DNA of 38,199 nucleotides, from assembly GCA_020847555.1 (NCBI GenBank), contig JADLBT010000203.1, forward strand, positions 1-38,199, in the 5' to 3' direction. The notes under the pieces were generated by a model. It had not been told where the DNA came from and ran no database searches. It saw nothing but the letters and a program-made list of their open reading frames with translations. The DNA is from Gemmataceae bacterium (GTDB taxonomy: Bacteria > Planctomycetota > Planctomycetia > Gemmatales > Gemmataceae). The translations under genes and the position numbers were made by a program. Shown here piece after piece: positions 15,476-24,800 of the stretch. The stretch's first letter is position 1. Every line of letters starts with the position of its first letter.

Positions 15476-17245
15476 ATGGGGATATTGCAGCCGCTCCTGG
15501 CCATCCGTGTGCTGGGTTGGTTCGCCGCGATGCTGGCCTTGCTCGCCCCCAGTGCCGTTGCGGCGAGGCAGCCCGCCAAGCGGCCGAACATCATCCTCAT
15601 CCTGAGCGATGATCAGGGCTACGGCGACTTCTCCTGCCACGGCAACCCGGTTCTCAAGACGCCAAACCTCGACCGGCTCCACCGCCAGAGCCTGCGCCTG
15701 ACCGACTTCCACGTAGCGCCGATGTGTACGCCCACCCGCGGCCAGCTCCTGACCGGGCGCGACGCCCTGCGCACCGGCGCCTCGTCGGTCTGCGCCGGCC
15801 GCTCGTTCGTGCGCCGCGGCATCCCGACGGTCGCCGAACTCCTGCAGGCTCTCGGCTACCGGACCGCGATGTTCGGCAAGTGGCACCTGGGCGACAGCTA
15901 CCCGAACCTGCCGCACCAGCGCGGCTTCGAGGAGGCCGTCTACCACCTCGGCTGGGGCATCACCTCGATGGCCGACCTGTGGGAAAACGACTACTTCGAC
16001 GGCCGCTACCGGCACAACGGGATCCTCAAGCAGTACAAGGGCTACTGCACCGACGTCTGGTTCGACCTCGGCATGAAGTGGATCAAGGAGCGCAAGGCGA
16101 AGGACGAGCCGTTCTTCCTCTACCTGCCGACCAATGCCCCCCACGGCCCGCACTGGGTGCCGGCGAAGTACAAGACACTCTACAAGGGCCACAAGGCGGC
16201 GGCGTTCTTCGGCATGATCGCCAACCTCGACGCGAACATCGGCAGGCTCGACGCCCTGCTGCAAGAACTGGGTCTGGCAGACGATACCATCGTCATTTTC
16301 GTCAACGACAACGGCGGGACGGCCGGGGTGACGGTGTTCAACGCCGGGATGCGCGGCCGCAAGACGCAGTACTACGACGGCGGTCACCGCGCCGCCTGCT
16401 TCATCCGCTGGCCTGCGGGAAAACTCCTGCCGCCGCGCGATCTCGGCACGCTCACCGAGGTCCAGGATCTCGCACCGACCCTGCTGGACCTGTGCGGACT
16501 GCGGCGGCCGAACAACGCCGCCTTTGACGGGACGAGCCTGGTCGGCCTGCTGCGCGGCACGGCGAAGACGCTGCCGGATCGGATGCTCGTGGTGCAGTAC
16601 GGCCAGCGCCCGGAGAAGTGGGATTCGGCGGTGCTGTGGCATCGGTGGCGGCTGGTCCACGGCAAGGAACTGTACGATCTGCGCACCGATCCGGGACAGA
16701 AGGCCGATGTCGCGGCGCGGCAACCCGAGGTGATGAAGAAGATGCGCGACCACTACGAGAAGTGGTGGGCGGCGATCGCTCCGAAGCTGGACGACTTCAG
16801 CCCGATCAGCATCGGGGCAGACCGGGAGAACCCGGTGACGTTGTCGGCGGCGGACTGGGCGAACATCTACTGCGACAACATGAAGAACCTGCGCGACGGC
16901 GTGAACAGGAATGGGCCGTGGCACCTGCTCGTGGAGAAGGATGGCGCCTATGAGATCGCGCTGCGCCGCTGGCCGCGGGAGGCCGATGCGCCAATCGCGG
17001 CCGGCGTGCCGGCGTTCAAGGCGGTCGATGGGACGCTACCGCCGGGCAAGGCGCTGCCGATCACCAGAGCCCGGCTCAAGGTCGCCGACCTGGACGAAAG
17101 CCGGCCGGTCGGTCCACGCGACAAGGAAGTGACGTTCACCGTCCGCCTGCGAGCGGGGATGCGGCTGCCGATGCAGTCGTGGTTCTACGACGCGCAGGGG
17201 CAGGAGGTGTCGGGGGCGTACTTCGCGTACGTCCGCCGGAAATGA
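15476..17245 (+). CDS. Secreted formylglycine-type sulfatase (arylsulfatase family)
   Basis: The 589-residue protein has a signal segment to about residue 30, then the sulfatase core. Metal ligands lie in ILILSDDQGYGD (D45-D46). The maturation motif CTPTRG has Cys at 84, which would be converted to formylglycine by a separate enzyme not seen here. KWHLG follows, and NAPHGPH and NDNGG supply the other active-site residues. Such enzymes remove sulfate esters from polysaccharides, and planctomycetes carry many. After the catalytic domain a roughly 150-residue C-terminal part carries a beta-rich end with VTFTVRLRAGMRLPMQSWFY. AAAGGAGA precedes the ATG at good spacing. It follows the propeller/heme gene by 84 bases, including a palindrome, and is probably co-expressed unless that hairpin terminates. 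Confidence 0.93.
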   Translation: MGILQPLLAIRVLGWFAAMLALLAPSAVAARQPAKRPNIILILSDDQGYGDFSCHGNPVLKTPNLDRLHRQSLRLTDFHVAPMCTPTRGQLLTGRDALRTGASSVCAGRSFVRRGIPTVAELLQALGYRTAMFGKWHLGDSYPNLPHQRGFEEAVYHLGWGITSMADLWENDYFDGRYRHNGILKQYKGYCTDVWFDLGMKWIKERKAKDEPFFLYLPTNAPHGPHWVPAKYKTLYKGHKAAAFFGMIANLDANIGRLDALLQELGLADDTIVIFVNDNGGTAGVTVFNAGMRGRKTQYYDGGHRAACFIRWPAGKLLPPRDLGTLTEVQDLAPTLLDLCGLRRPNNAAFDGTSLVGLLRGTAKTLPDRMLVVQYGQRPEKWDSAVLWHRWRLVHGKELYDLRTDPGQKADVAARQPEVMKKMRDHYEKWWAAIAPKLDDFSPISIGADRENPVTLSAADWANIYCDNMKNLRDGVNRNGPWHLLVEKDGAYEIALRRWPREADAPIAAGVPAFKAVDGTLPPGKALPITRARLKVADLDESRPVGPRDKEVTFTVRLRAGMRLPMQSWFYDAQGQEVSGAYFAYVRRK

Positions 17246-17274
17246 CACGCCAGCCGCCCGGAAAGACCCTGGTG

Positions 17275-17841
17275 CTAGCGGGCAAAACGCGACGAGCCGG
17301 AAGAATAAGCGACGGTCTGGTCAACACTTCCGTCGCTTACGCTTCCGGCTCGTCGGCCCCCTTCGGTTTGGTCCGGTAACTCTAAAGCCCGCGGGGGCGG
17401 GAGGGCCGACGGTTCGGGGCCGGCGGCGGCCCGCGCATGGAACTGCTGAACCTGGGCCAGCAGGGCAAGCAACCAGGCGGGCTCGACCGGCTTCAGGAAG
17501 TGCAGGTGTACCCCCGCCGCCTCCCCCCCGGCGCGATCCTCATCCCGCCCGTAGCCCGTGATGGCGACGATGAGCACCTGTCGGCCCAGGTCCATCGCCC
17601 GGAGGCGCCGGGCCACCTCGTAGCCGTTGGTCCCCGGCAGACCGAGATCCAGCAGAACCACGTCGGGAACGTTCTCGCGAGCGCGCGCCAGGGCCTCCTC
17701 GCCGGTGAAGGCAACGTCCACCACATAGCCGGCCAGATCGAGGAGCAGCGCGGTGGATTCGGCGCAGTCCCGGTCGTCCTCGACGACCAGGACGCGCAAG
17801 GGGGGACTGGAGCGGACCGTTGACACATCCCGGCAATTCAT
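17275..17841 (-). CDS. Single-domain response regulator with repeat-encoded C-terminal tail
   Basis: This 188-residue protein has one receiver domain (about residues 15-135) and no DNA-binding or enzymatic output domain. The acidic pair is D22-D23, the phospho-acceptor Asp is D65 in VVLLDLGLPG, the switch Thr is T95 and the conserved Lys is K117 in HFLKPVE. The start at 17841 has GAGGT seven bases upstream; an in-frame start at 17961 adds 40 residues unlike receivers. The last 27 residues or so, from GGRRAGSVSDGS to the end, are encoded by the palindrome at 17290-17355, so the tail is not ancestral to the family. No histidine kinase lies nearby. It converges with the sulfatase and diverges from csrA. 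Confidence 0.88.
   Translation of the reverse strand: MNCRDVSTVRSSPPLRVLVVEDDRDCAESTALLLDLAGYVVDVAFTGEEALARARENVPDVVLLDLGLPGTNGYEVARRLRAMDLGRQVLIVAITGYGRDEDRAGGEAAGVHLHFLKPVEPAWLLALLAQVQQFHARAAAGPEPSALPPPRALELPDQTEGGRRAGSVSDGSVDQTVAYSSGSSRFAR
17290..17377. repeat. Palindrome family CGACGAGCCGGAAG, copy 1
   Basis: Arm 17290-17315 pairs with arm 17330-17355 at 24 of 26 positions; the core is CGACGAGCCGGAAG...AAGCGACGG. The upstream flank GCAAAACG and a downstream TTTGGTCCGG (ending 17377) are shared with copy 2 near 25991-26080, so the repeat unit is longer than the hairpin. It lies inside the 3' coding end of the response regulator. Confidence 0.9.
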
Positions 17842-18449
17842 GATGGCTACCTCGTTGTAACCGATGAGCGGCAACCCCGCGCGCGGGCAAACCGGCGCTC
17901 GTGTCGGCCCGGGCGATACGGCAGCGTCGAGTACCCCCTGCGACGGTGACGGGAAATCCATCGAGGGGGCTGGACGAGCAAGGAACTGGCTTCGTGCGCT
18001 CCGGTCGTGAGATGTGATGGGGGGGCCGTGCGTGGCCGCCCTTCTTCTGCCGCTCGTGAGCAGATTACTGCCTATGGTACTGCCCCCGGCGCCCCACCGT
18101 CAACGATTTCTCTGGAAACCTTGACGGGTTGACGGCTCCGGAGCCGCCGGCCTTCGCCGCCGCTCTTGACGGGGGCTGAATGGCGGAGTAGTCAGACCGT
18201 CTTAATCTCTCCCTGCACTGGCGAGCGCTGCGCACCACCTCCACACCCGCCCGCCGCGCCCGGGCAGGTGATTCCGTCGATGCACTGCCGTCCTTCCCTG
18301 CCCGGGATTCCTGTGGTAGCGAAGGTGCGCACGGACACCCCATGCGGAAGGCAGAAAAACAGGGGGGACTTTACCTTGTCTCCGGGATCCGTGGCGTAGA
18401 ATTCGATAGCACACCAATTGCGGCCGCGCTTGAAGGAGGGTAGCGAACG
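17842..18449. other. Divergent intergenic region with four TTGACGG heptamers
   Basis: This 608-base gap lies between the response regulator and csrA. TTGACGG occurs at 18121-18127, 18129-18135 and 18166-18172, and inverted as CCGTCAA at 18097-18103. The 14-base palindrome CGGCTCCGGAGCCG is at 18133-18146. Open frames crossing the region look like chance. The only promoter-like site I can offer is at 18376-18402. No RNA gene was recognised. Confidence 0.55.
18376..18402 (+). promoter_or_regulatory. Weak predicted promoter of csrA
   Basis: TTGTCT (18376-18381) and TAGAAT (18397-18402) are separated by 15 bases, shorter than ideal. It lies about 48 bases before the csrA ATG. Confidence 0.35.
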
Positions 18450-18647
18450 ATGCTGGTTCTGAGCCGGAAACTTGGTGAGAAGATCTATATCAACGAGAAC
18501 ATCTGCATCACAGTCGTTGATATCGACCGGGGCAAGATCCGCCTGGGGATCGAGGCTCCGCGTGAAGTCCCCATCTTTCGTCAGGAGTTGCTGCAGGGCA
18601 AGGACAAGGACGTACCCGGTACGGGCGCGCCCGCCCTCAGCAAGTGA
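18450..18647 (+). CDS. csrA: Carbon storage regulator CsrA
   Basis: CsrA is a small dimeric RNA-binding protein that binds GGA motifs in mRNA leaders to block or stabilise translation. The 65 residues start MLVLSRKLGEKIYINENICI and contain VVDIDRGKIRLGIEAPREVPIFRQEL, the full family pattern including the LGIEAP loop and the conserved Arg. A short Gly/Pro-rich tail follows. Its ribosome binding site AAGGAGGG contains a GGA, so self-repression is possible. It stands alone, with no flagellar genes nearby (the setting in which csrA and fliW are often found). A hairpin follows at 18661-18705. Confidence 0.96.
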   Translation: MLVLSRKLGEKIYINENICITVVDIDRGKIRLGIEAPREVPIFRQELLQGKDKDVPGTGAPALSK

Positions 18648-18660
18648 CGGCGCAAGACCG

Positions 18661-18705
18661 CCCGGCGCCGTCGTGCGGAGGACCAACTCCTGCCTCGGCG
18701 CCGGG
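18661..18705. terminator. Terminator-like hairpin after csrA
   Basis: CCCGGCGCCG (18661-18670) pairs perfectly with CGGCGCCGGG (18696-18705), with an inner GGAG/CTCC. CCTTTCCCTT follows, so the T-run is poor. It lies between convergent genes and could serve both. Confidence 0.5.
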
Positions 18706-18743
18706 CCTTTCCCTTCACCAATCCCTCCCCTCGTTCCTTCTCC

Positions 18744-19862
18744 TCATTCCCCCACCTCGTCCTTGACGGGCGCAAACCGCAGCCAGTGGTCGAGCCAGCG
18801 GTACGCCAGCCGCCGCGCCTCACGCGGGAACGTGTGCCTGCCGTGGTGGTTGTGCAGCCCCACCCGCTCGCCCGCCCCCAGCAGCCGATACACCGGCAGC
18901 GCGGCGTGGACGAAGGCCCAGCTCGTGTCGCCGTCGGCGCTGTCGCCGCCGACGATGAGCAGCGGCCGCGGAGCCGCGAGCGCCAGCACCTGGTGGTTCT
19001 CCAGCGCCGGGATGTGCTGCTTCATCCGATTCGTCAGATACCACGGATCGGTCCAGTTGCTCATGCGCAGCCCGACTCCGCCCTCGTTGAACACCCCGGC
19101 GGCGTAGCGCGGTTCGAACGCCATCGCGAACAGCACCTCCTTCGCTCCCAGCGAATGGCCAATGCAACCGATACGGGCCGCGTCCACAAACCCGAGGGAT
19201 TCGAGGAAATCGACACAGCGCGAAGCGTCGAACGTCATCTTCCCCAGCCCCGTCCACTCGGGCCACGTCTTCGCAATGACCTCGGCCTGGGCTCGCGGCC
19301 CGCCGGCCTTCATGATGTAGCACTGCGGACAGAGCACGACGTACCCGCGCTTCACCAGATGCACGCCGAGCGCCAGCGACGGGTTCTTGCCCAGCCCGAC
19401 CGGCTCGTTCAGCGTGTCCTTCGTTGTCTGGTGGAAGACGACGACGGCCGGACGCTTCTCCCCCGCCCGGATGCCGTCCGGCACCAGCAGCCAGGCGAGG
19501 ACGCGGTCGCCGCCGGCGCTGTGGAAACTCACCCGCCGGCGCGTGTATCCGTCGAGCCGTTCGGCCTTCTCCGCGCGGACGTCGAGTTCCTTCGGCGCGG
19601 CCGGCGGCTTCCCGAGCCGTTCCATCCAGGCGGCGCGGAGCCGGTCGCGCTCCCTGGCCCAGCCGTCCTGCGTGGCGACCGTCTTCCCGTCGGCCGTCCG
19701 CAGGAGGGGCCGCAGTCCGAGGTCGGGGACGGGCAGCTTCGCGTAGGGGTGCTGCGTCAGCGCCGGCCAGTCAACGGCGCTGGCCTTCTTCTCCCCCGGG
19801 ACGGTCACGCCTGGGAGGAGGAGGAAAACGGCGGCGGCAAGGGCGTGAATCGCAAGCCTCAT
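18744..19862 (-). CDS. Secreted alpha/beta hydrolase (acetyl xylan esterase-like)
   Basis: The 372-residue protein begins with a signal peptide (MRLAIHALAAAVFLLLPGVT). An alpha/beta-hydrolase fold follows. The nucleophile elbow IGCIGHSLGAKE puts Ser at 237. The acid is probably in GGDSADGD (307-312) and the base in HNHHGRHTF (340 or 343). The pattern resembles the abhydrolase_7/CE15-like esterases common in planctomycetes, which remove acyl or methyl esters from plant or algal polysaccharides. The substrate is not determined. GGAG lies nine bases before the ATG. It is 65 bases downstream of the Uma2 gene on the same strand and may share its promoter. Confidence 0.82.
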   Translation of the reverse strand: MRLAIHALAAAVFLLLPGVTVPGEKKASAVDWPALTQHPYAKLPVPDLGLRPLLRTADGKTVATQDGWARERDRLRAAWMERLGKPPAAPKELDVRAEKAERLDGYTRRRVSFHSAGGDRVLAWLLVPDGIRAGEKRPAVVVFHQTTKDTLNEPVGLGKNPSLALGVHLVKRGYVVLCPQCYIMKAGGPRAQAEVIAKTWPEWTGLGKMTFDASRCVDFLESLGFVDAARIGCIGHSLGAKEVLFAMAFEPRYAAGVFNEGGVGLRMSNWTDPWYLTNRMKQHIPALENHQVLALAAPRPLLIVGGDSADGDTSWAFVHAALPVYRLLGAGERVGLHNHHGRHTFPREARRLAYRWLDHWLRFAPVKDEVGE

Positions 19863-19927
19863 GATGTACGCTCCTGCGGTGAGGGCGAGAAGGCCACGGG
19901 CGGCAACGAGCCGGCGGATAGCGCGGG

Positions 19928-20536
19928 TCAGATCGGCAGCAGGTCGGAGACGGGGAGAGTCGCGACCTGCGTGCCGTCGAGGATAAGCGGGATGTGGTCG
20001 CCAGGCTGGTACGTCTGGAACGTCTGGTAGCTCGGGACGGCGGTCAAGCTGGACGGCTGGGTGCAGACCTCGATGCGGCGATCGACGAGGTTGATGATCC
20101 AGTAACAGGGGATCCCGCCGCGGGCGTAGATGCGCGTCTTGTCGCGCTGGTCGCGGAGCAAGGACGAGTCGGCCACCTCGATCACAACAGCAACGTCTGC
20201 GGGGCCGGGGTGGCGGTTCTCATAGTCGTCCGCCGACCCGCGCACGAAGGCAAAATCGGGCTCGGGTTGGCTATCGGTCAGCGCGACGGCCGACTGGATT
20301 CGCAGATCCCAGCCGGTCGGTAACGGTCGCAGCAGCGGGCGGAGCATCCGCTGGATCGTGCTGTCGTGAAGGGGGTTGCGGGGCAATTTGAGTACCACGT
20401 AATTTTCGAGCAGCTCGACCTTGTCGTCGGGCGTGAGGATGCCGCACTCGATCATCCGCTGGTAGCGGGCGACCGAGAACCGAGCGATGGCAGCGGTTGA
20501 GCCGTATGTCACCGGGCTCGTCGTGGCGGCGGTCAT
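19928..20536 (-). CDS. Uma2 family (DUF820) PD-(D/E)XK nuclease-like protein
   Basis: The 202-residue protein has the Uma2/DUF820 layout. ELLEN is at 41-45, the catalytic-type Asp lies in PEPDFAFVRG (D94), VVIEVADSS has E120, and K133 precedes RIYARGGIPCYWIINL. Uma2 proteins have a restriction-endonuclease fold and are greatly expanded in cyanobacteria and planctomycetes, but their function is unknown. GGGAGG precedes the ATG, and a promoter with a perfect TATAAT lies at 20566-20595. No restriction-modification partner is visible. Confidence 0.9.
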   Translation of the reverse strand: MTAATTSPVTYGSTAAIARFSVARYQRMIECGILTPDDKVELLENYVVLKLPRNPLHDSTIQRMLRPLLRPLPTGWDLRIQSAVALTDSQPEPDFAFVRGSADDYENRHPGPADVAVVIEVADSSLLRDQRDKTRIYARGGIPCYWIINLVDRRIEVCTQPSSLTAVPSYQTFQTYQPGDHIPLILDGTQVATLPVSDLLPI

Positions 20537-20565
20537 TGTGCATCCCTCCCAATCGCGAAGAACGG

Positions 20566-20595
20566 ATTATATGGCGTCGGCGGCTCGGCGAGCAA
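20566..20595 (-). promoter_or_regulatory. Predicted promoter of the Uma2 gene
   Basis: On the minus strand TTGCTC (20590-20595), an 18-base spacer and a perfect TATAAT (20566-20571). The leader would be about 22 bases. Confidence 0.6.
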
Positions 20596-20643
20596 GGCGC
20601 GTGCGGCGGGGCGAACGGTCGAGGTGATGGGGTGCGCGCAGCA

Positions 20644-21585
20644 TCAGAACGCCACCCCGCAACGGCGGAGCAGGGCGGCCAGCCGGTCGGGGTAGTCGGT
20701 GGTGATGCCGTCCACGCCCCAGTCGAGCAGGCGCTCCCAGTCGGCCGGGTCGTTGACGGTCCACGGGATGGCGCGGACGCCGGCCTCCTGCACGCGCCGA
20801 AGCTGCTCGCGGTCGAGGAACTCGACGTCCGGACAGTACAGGTCGGCGCCGGCGGCGCGAACCAACCCGGCCGGATCGACCGGCGCCGTCCCGGCAACGA
20901 GAACCGCCGTCCGCAGGGCCGGCTCCAGCCGTTTCAGCTGCAGCACGCTGCGGTGATCGAAGCTGCGGACCGTCGTCCTTCCCACCAGCCCAGCCCGCCG
21001 CACCGCGTCGAGGACGCGCTCCTCCAGCGGTCCGGCCGTGTCCCCGCTGAACCGATCGCCCATCCGCTCGGGGCGGAACGGGACGCGCTTCAGCTCCAGG
21101 TCGAAGCAGACGCGGCCGGCCCGCTCACGCTGCCAGGCGGTCTTCCCGGCGGTCTCGCCCGGCTCGCCAGCGTAGGCCGTCGCGAACGCGAACAGCTCAT
21201 CCAGGGTTGGCGGAGCGTGCGGATCGAGCCCGCGCTCCAGGGCGAAGACCTGCGCCAGCGGGGTCACGGCCGCGTCCTGGGTGGGGAAGCGCTGCATCGA
21301 CGGGTTCCCGTCGGCCCGGTAACCGCGCAGCTCGGCGACGGTCAGCGTGGCGACGAGCGGGCGCGCGGCGGGGGCCGGCCCGGTCCCCTTGACCACCAGC
21401 CGGCACAGCACCTCGCTGACCGCGTGGTCGTGGAAGACGACCGGGACGCCGTCGGCGGTCAGGTGCAGATCCGTCTCGACCGTCGTCACGCCGACGTCGA
21501 AGGCGGCCTCGAAGGCGGGGAGGGTATTCTCCGGGCGCAGACCCCGCGCGCCGCGGTGGCCTTGCAGCTCGAACAAGGGCGGCAT
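20644..21585 (-). CDS. Glycerophosphodiester phosphodiesterase
   Basis: GDPD enzymes split glycerophosphodiesters such as glycerophosphoethanolamine into glycerol 3-phosphate and an alcohol. The 313-residue protein begins MPPLFELQGHRGARGLRPEN with the catalytic HR(G)...ENT motif (H10). TVETDLHLTADGVPVVFHDH supplies the Glu and Asp metal ligands and the second His. Near the C-terminus WTVNDPADWERLLDWGVDGI and TTDYPDRL match the family end. No signal peptide is obvious, so it is probably cytosolic. The start at 21585 is set by the family N-terminus and by GGAGG ten bases upstream. It is divergent from the large kinase and followed by the Uma2 gene on the same strand. Confidence 0.92.
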   Translation of the reverse strand: MPPLFELQGHRGARGLRPENTLPAFEAAFDVGVTTVETDLHLTADGVPVVFHDHAVSEVLCRLVVKGTGPAPAARPLVATLTVAELRGYRADGNPSMQRFPTQDAAVTPLAQVFALERGLDPHAPPTLDELFAFATAYAGEPGETAGKTAWQRERAGRVCFDLELKRVPFRPERMGDRFSGDTAGPLEERVLDAVRRAGLVGRTTVRSFDHRSVLQLKRLEPALRTAVLVAGTAPVDPAGLVRAAGADLYCPDVEFLDREQLRRVQEAGVRAIPWTVNDPADWERLLDWGVDGITTDYPDRLAALLRRCGVAF

Positions 21586-21631
21586 GGGCGGTTGGCCTCC
21601 TGACAGGTGGGATGATGCCTGGTCACCTTTC

Positions 21632-21660
21632 AATCTGGCGCAGCGGTTCGGCGCCGTCAA
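21632..21660 (-). promoter_or_regulatory. Possible promoter of the GDPD gene
   Basis: On the minus strand TTGACG (21655-21660), a 17-base spacer and a poor CAGATT (21632-21637). The -35 is good, the -10 weak. Confidence 0.3.
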
Positions 21661-21711
21661 GCCGGGATTTCCGCGTGCGGCTTTGCCAGCCGTTCGCAAG
21701 CGACGGGGCGC

Positions 21712-21754
21712 TTGCGGTTTCCTCGGCGGTGGGCGATAATGTGGCCGGCCACAT
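21712..21754 (+). promoter_or_regulatory. Predicted kinase-gene promoter with overlapping palindromic operator
   Basis: TTGCGG (21712-21717), a 17-base spacer and GATAAT (21735-21740) form a sigma-70-like promoter. The perfect 16-base palindrome ATGTGGCCGGCCACAT (21739-21754) covers the end of the -10 and the predicted start of transcription, a typical position for a repressor site. Confidence 0.5.
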
Positions 21755-21822
21755 CCCCACGGGTAGCTGCGGCCCGGGGGCAGCCCGCGTGGACAGAGAA
21801 CGCCGTCGGGAGATATCGGCAC

Positions 21823-24800
21823 ATGGGTGCGGCGAACGAACACCTGAGCGGCCTCGCCACCGGGAGCCTGGACCGGCTGGAGGCGATCGTCCGCCGGTTC
21901 GAGGACGCGTGGCAGCGTGGCCCGCGGCCCGACCTGCGTGCCTTCGCCCCGCCAGGGCAGGTCACCCACGCCCTGCTCATCGAGCTGACCCTCATTGACC
22001 TCGAATACCGCCTCCAGGCCGGCGAGCCTGTCCGGGTCGAAACCTACCTGGAGTGGTGCCCGGAGCTGCGAGCGGACCGAAACGCCGTGCTGACCCTGGT
22101 CCGGGCGGAGTACGAGCGACGGCGGCGCGACGAGCCACGCCTGGGGGTTGAGGAGTACCTGGCCCGGTTCCCCCAGTACGGGGAGGAACTGGCGCCCCTC
22201 GGCGGTCCGCCCGAGCCTCACCCGACCCCGCCCCTGAAACCCGGCTCCGGGACCGCCGACCTCGCCTCGACCATCGCCCATCCAAGCGGCTCCACCAACG
22301 ACGCAGCGCCGCAGCGTCCAGCCGACGATGCGGATAGCCTGCCCTCCCTACCCGACTACGAGATCCTCGAGGTGATCGGGCGCGGGGGGATGGGCGTCGT
22401 CCTCAAGGCCCGCCACCGCCCGCTGAACCGGCTCGTCGCCCTGAAGATGCCGCTGTCGCACCAGCTGGCCGGGGACGCCGATCGGGAGCGCTTCCTGCGC
22501 GAGGCGCGCAGCGCCGCCCGCCTCCACCACCCCCACATCTGCCCCATCTACGAGGTCGGCGAACACGACGGCCGCCCGTACCTCGCGATGCGCTTCATCC
22601 GCGGGGAGACGCTCAAGGCGTGGACGGCCCGGGTGCGCCCGACGGCCCGGCAGGCGGCCGAGGTGGTCGCCGCCCTCGCCCGCGCCGTGGGCTACGCCCA
22701 CGAACACGGCGTCATTCACCGCGACATCAAGCCGGCCAACGTCATCGTCGATGGAGACACCGGCCAGCCGGTGCTGACCGACTTCGGCCTCGCCAAGGAG
22801 CTGGCCGAGCAGGCCGCGGAGATGACCCAGAGCGGGCAGATCCTCGGCACACCCGCGTACATGGCGCCCGAGCAAGCGGCCGGGCGGACCCACGAGGTCG
22901 GGCCTGCGGCGGACGTGTACGCCCTCGGCGTCGTCCTGTACGAGCTGCTCACCGGGCGGCTGCCGTTCGCGGGCGGGGTCGGCGAGATCCTGCACAGGGT
23001 CCAGTCCGAGGAGCCGCCCCCGCCGCGCAAGCTCGCGCCACGCCTCCACCGCGATCTGGAGACGATCTGCCTCAAGGCAATGGCGAAGGTTCCGAGGGAC
23101 CGCTACCTCTCGCCCGCGGCGCTGGCCGAGGATCTGGACCGCTTCGGCGCCGGCGAGGCGATCCTGGCCCGACGCGAACGGCTGACGGCGCGGGTGTGGC
23201 GCAAGGTGCGCCGCCGGCCGGCCGTCGCCGTGGCCCTCCTCGCGGGGATCCTCGCGGCGGGCGCGACGGTCCTGACGGTCAGCCTGCTGCTCGCCAGGCG
23301 GACCACCGACGAGGTGAACGCTCTCAAGCGGGACTTCGAGGCGCGCCTCGCCCCTCCGGACCGGTCGGCCGCGGCCCTCGCCCGGGCCGAGGCGCTGCTG
23401 GCCCAGCAGAAGGAGCTGGACACGCTGCGCGCGGAACTCGACCGCCTCGACGCCACCGAGGCGGCCGCGCTGCCGCGGCTGGACGAGCGCGTCGCTGAGC
23501 TGCTCCGTGACTCGTGGCGACAGCGCGTCAACCCGGGCGAGGTGAAACGCATCGAGGCCGCCCTCACCGCCCTGGCCGCGCGCGGCGGTGCCCTCGGCAG
23601 CACCCTCCGCAACGAGTTCCAGCTGCGCGCCCGCAAGCCGCAGCTCGCGTTCGACCTGGACCCACGCGCGCCGTCCGGAGGACTCGGCTCGCCCGCGGAG
23701 GTGTTCACCGCACCCGCGCCGCAGGTCGTCGGCAAGGCGCTGGTGCGCGGCGGGGAAGCCGGCAAAAGCCCGGTCATCCTTACTCAGGTCGCCTGTCGCG
23801 GCAACGTCCAGCTGGAGGCGCTCTTCGCTTCGCCCTCCTGGGAGGACGCCACCGAGCTAAGCCTGCTGCTAAACGCGGCCTCGGCGAAGGAGAGAGGGTA
23901 TTACTTCGGGCTGCGCACCCTGCCGCTGCCATCCGACCCCGATGCGAAAAAGCCCGCTCCGCTGCCGACCTTCGGCAAAGCACGCCAGGCCGGCGGCCTG
24001 GTCAGCCTCCAGATCCGGCACGGCTCCGACCGGCTGCGCGAGCAGCAGTTCAAGGCGTCGGACCTGGAGGCCGGCCCGCTCTACCTGCGGGCCGAGCGCG
24101 AGGGTAGCCAGCTGACGTTTCAGGTCGGCAAGCGGACGCCGGTCCGGTTCCAGGACGCCTTCCTGCTCAGCGCTGGTGAGCCGGGCGTGTTCGGGCTGCA
24201 CTGGCCCGCCGGGGTGCGTGTCGCCCGGCTGTGGGCGTGGGAGCAGGCAGTGGCCCCGGGCGCCGGCCCGCTCGACCTGGGCGATCACCTGGACGCCCAG
24301 GACCGCCTCGGCGAGGCCCAGGTCGAGTACCGCAAGGTCGCCCAGTCGGCGCGCGAGCCGCGCTACCGGCTGGAGGCCCGCTACAAGGAGTCACTGTGCC
24401 TGCTCCGCGCCAACGACGACCGCAAGGCGGGCGAGTTGCTGGAGGAGGTGGCCGCCGCCCGCGGCGACAGAGAGGAAGGGCACTGGGCACTGCTCGCCCA
24501 GTGCCGCCTCTGGTTGCTGTGCCTGCGCCAGGAGAAGTACGACCGGGCCGACGAGCTGTACCACCTGATCGCCCCGGGGTACGAGTTCGAGAAGCTGGCC
24601 CTGCTCGTGCCGGAATACCTGCGCGAGGAGATCCGCCTGGCCTGCCGCCCGGCGCGCGGGCTGAACCCGTTCCGCGTCGATCCCGGGCGCGTCAGCGCGC
24701 TGGAACTGGCCGTCAAGATCAGCGACCTGTTCGAGGCTCCCGAACTGGCTCGGTACATGGCCCGCTGGGATCTGTTCCTCGCGTACAACGTCGCCGGCCA

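Noticed and set aside
14549..16924. 791-codon minus-strand open frame across the propeller and sulfatase genes
   Set aside because: Spans two real genes and their gap, with shadow-type composition.
18192..18686. Minus-strand open frame overlapping csrA
   Set aside because: No ribosome binding site or recognisable pattern; csrA is certain on the other strand.
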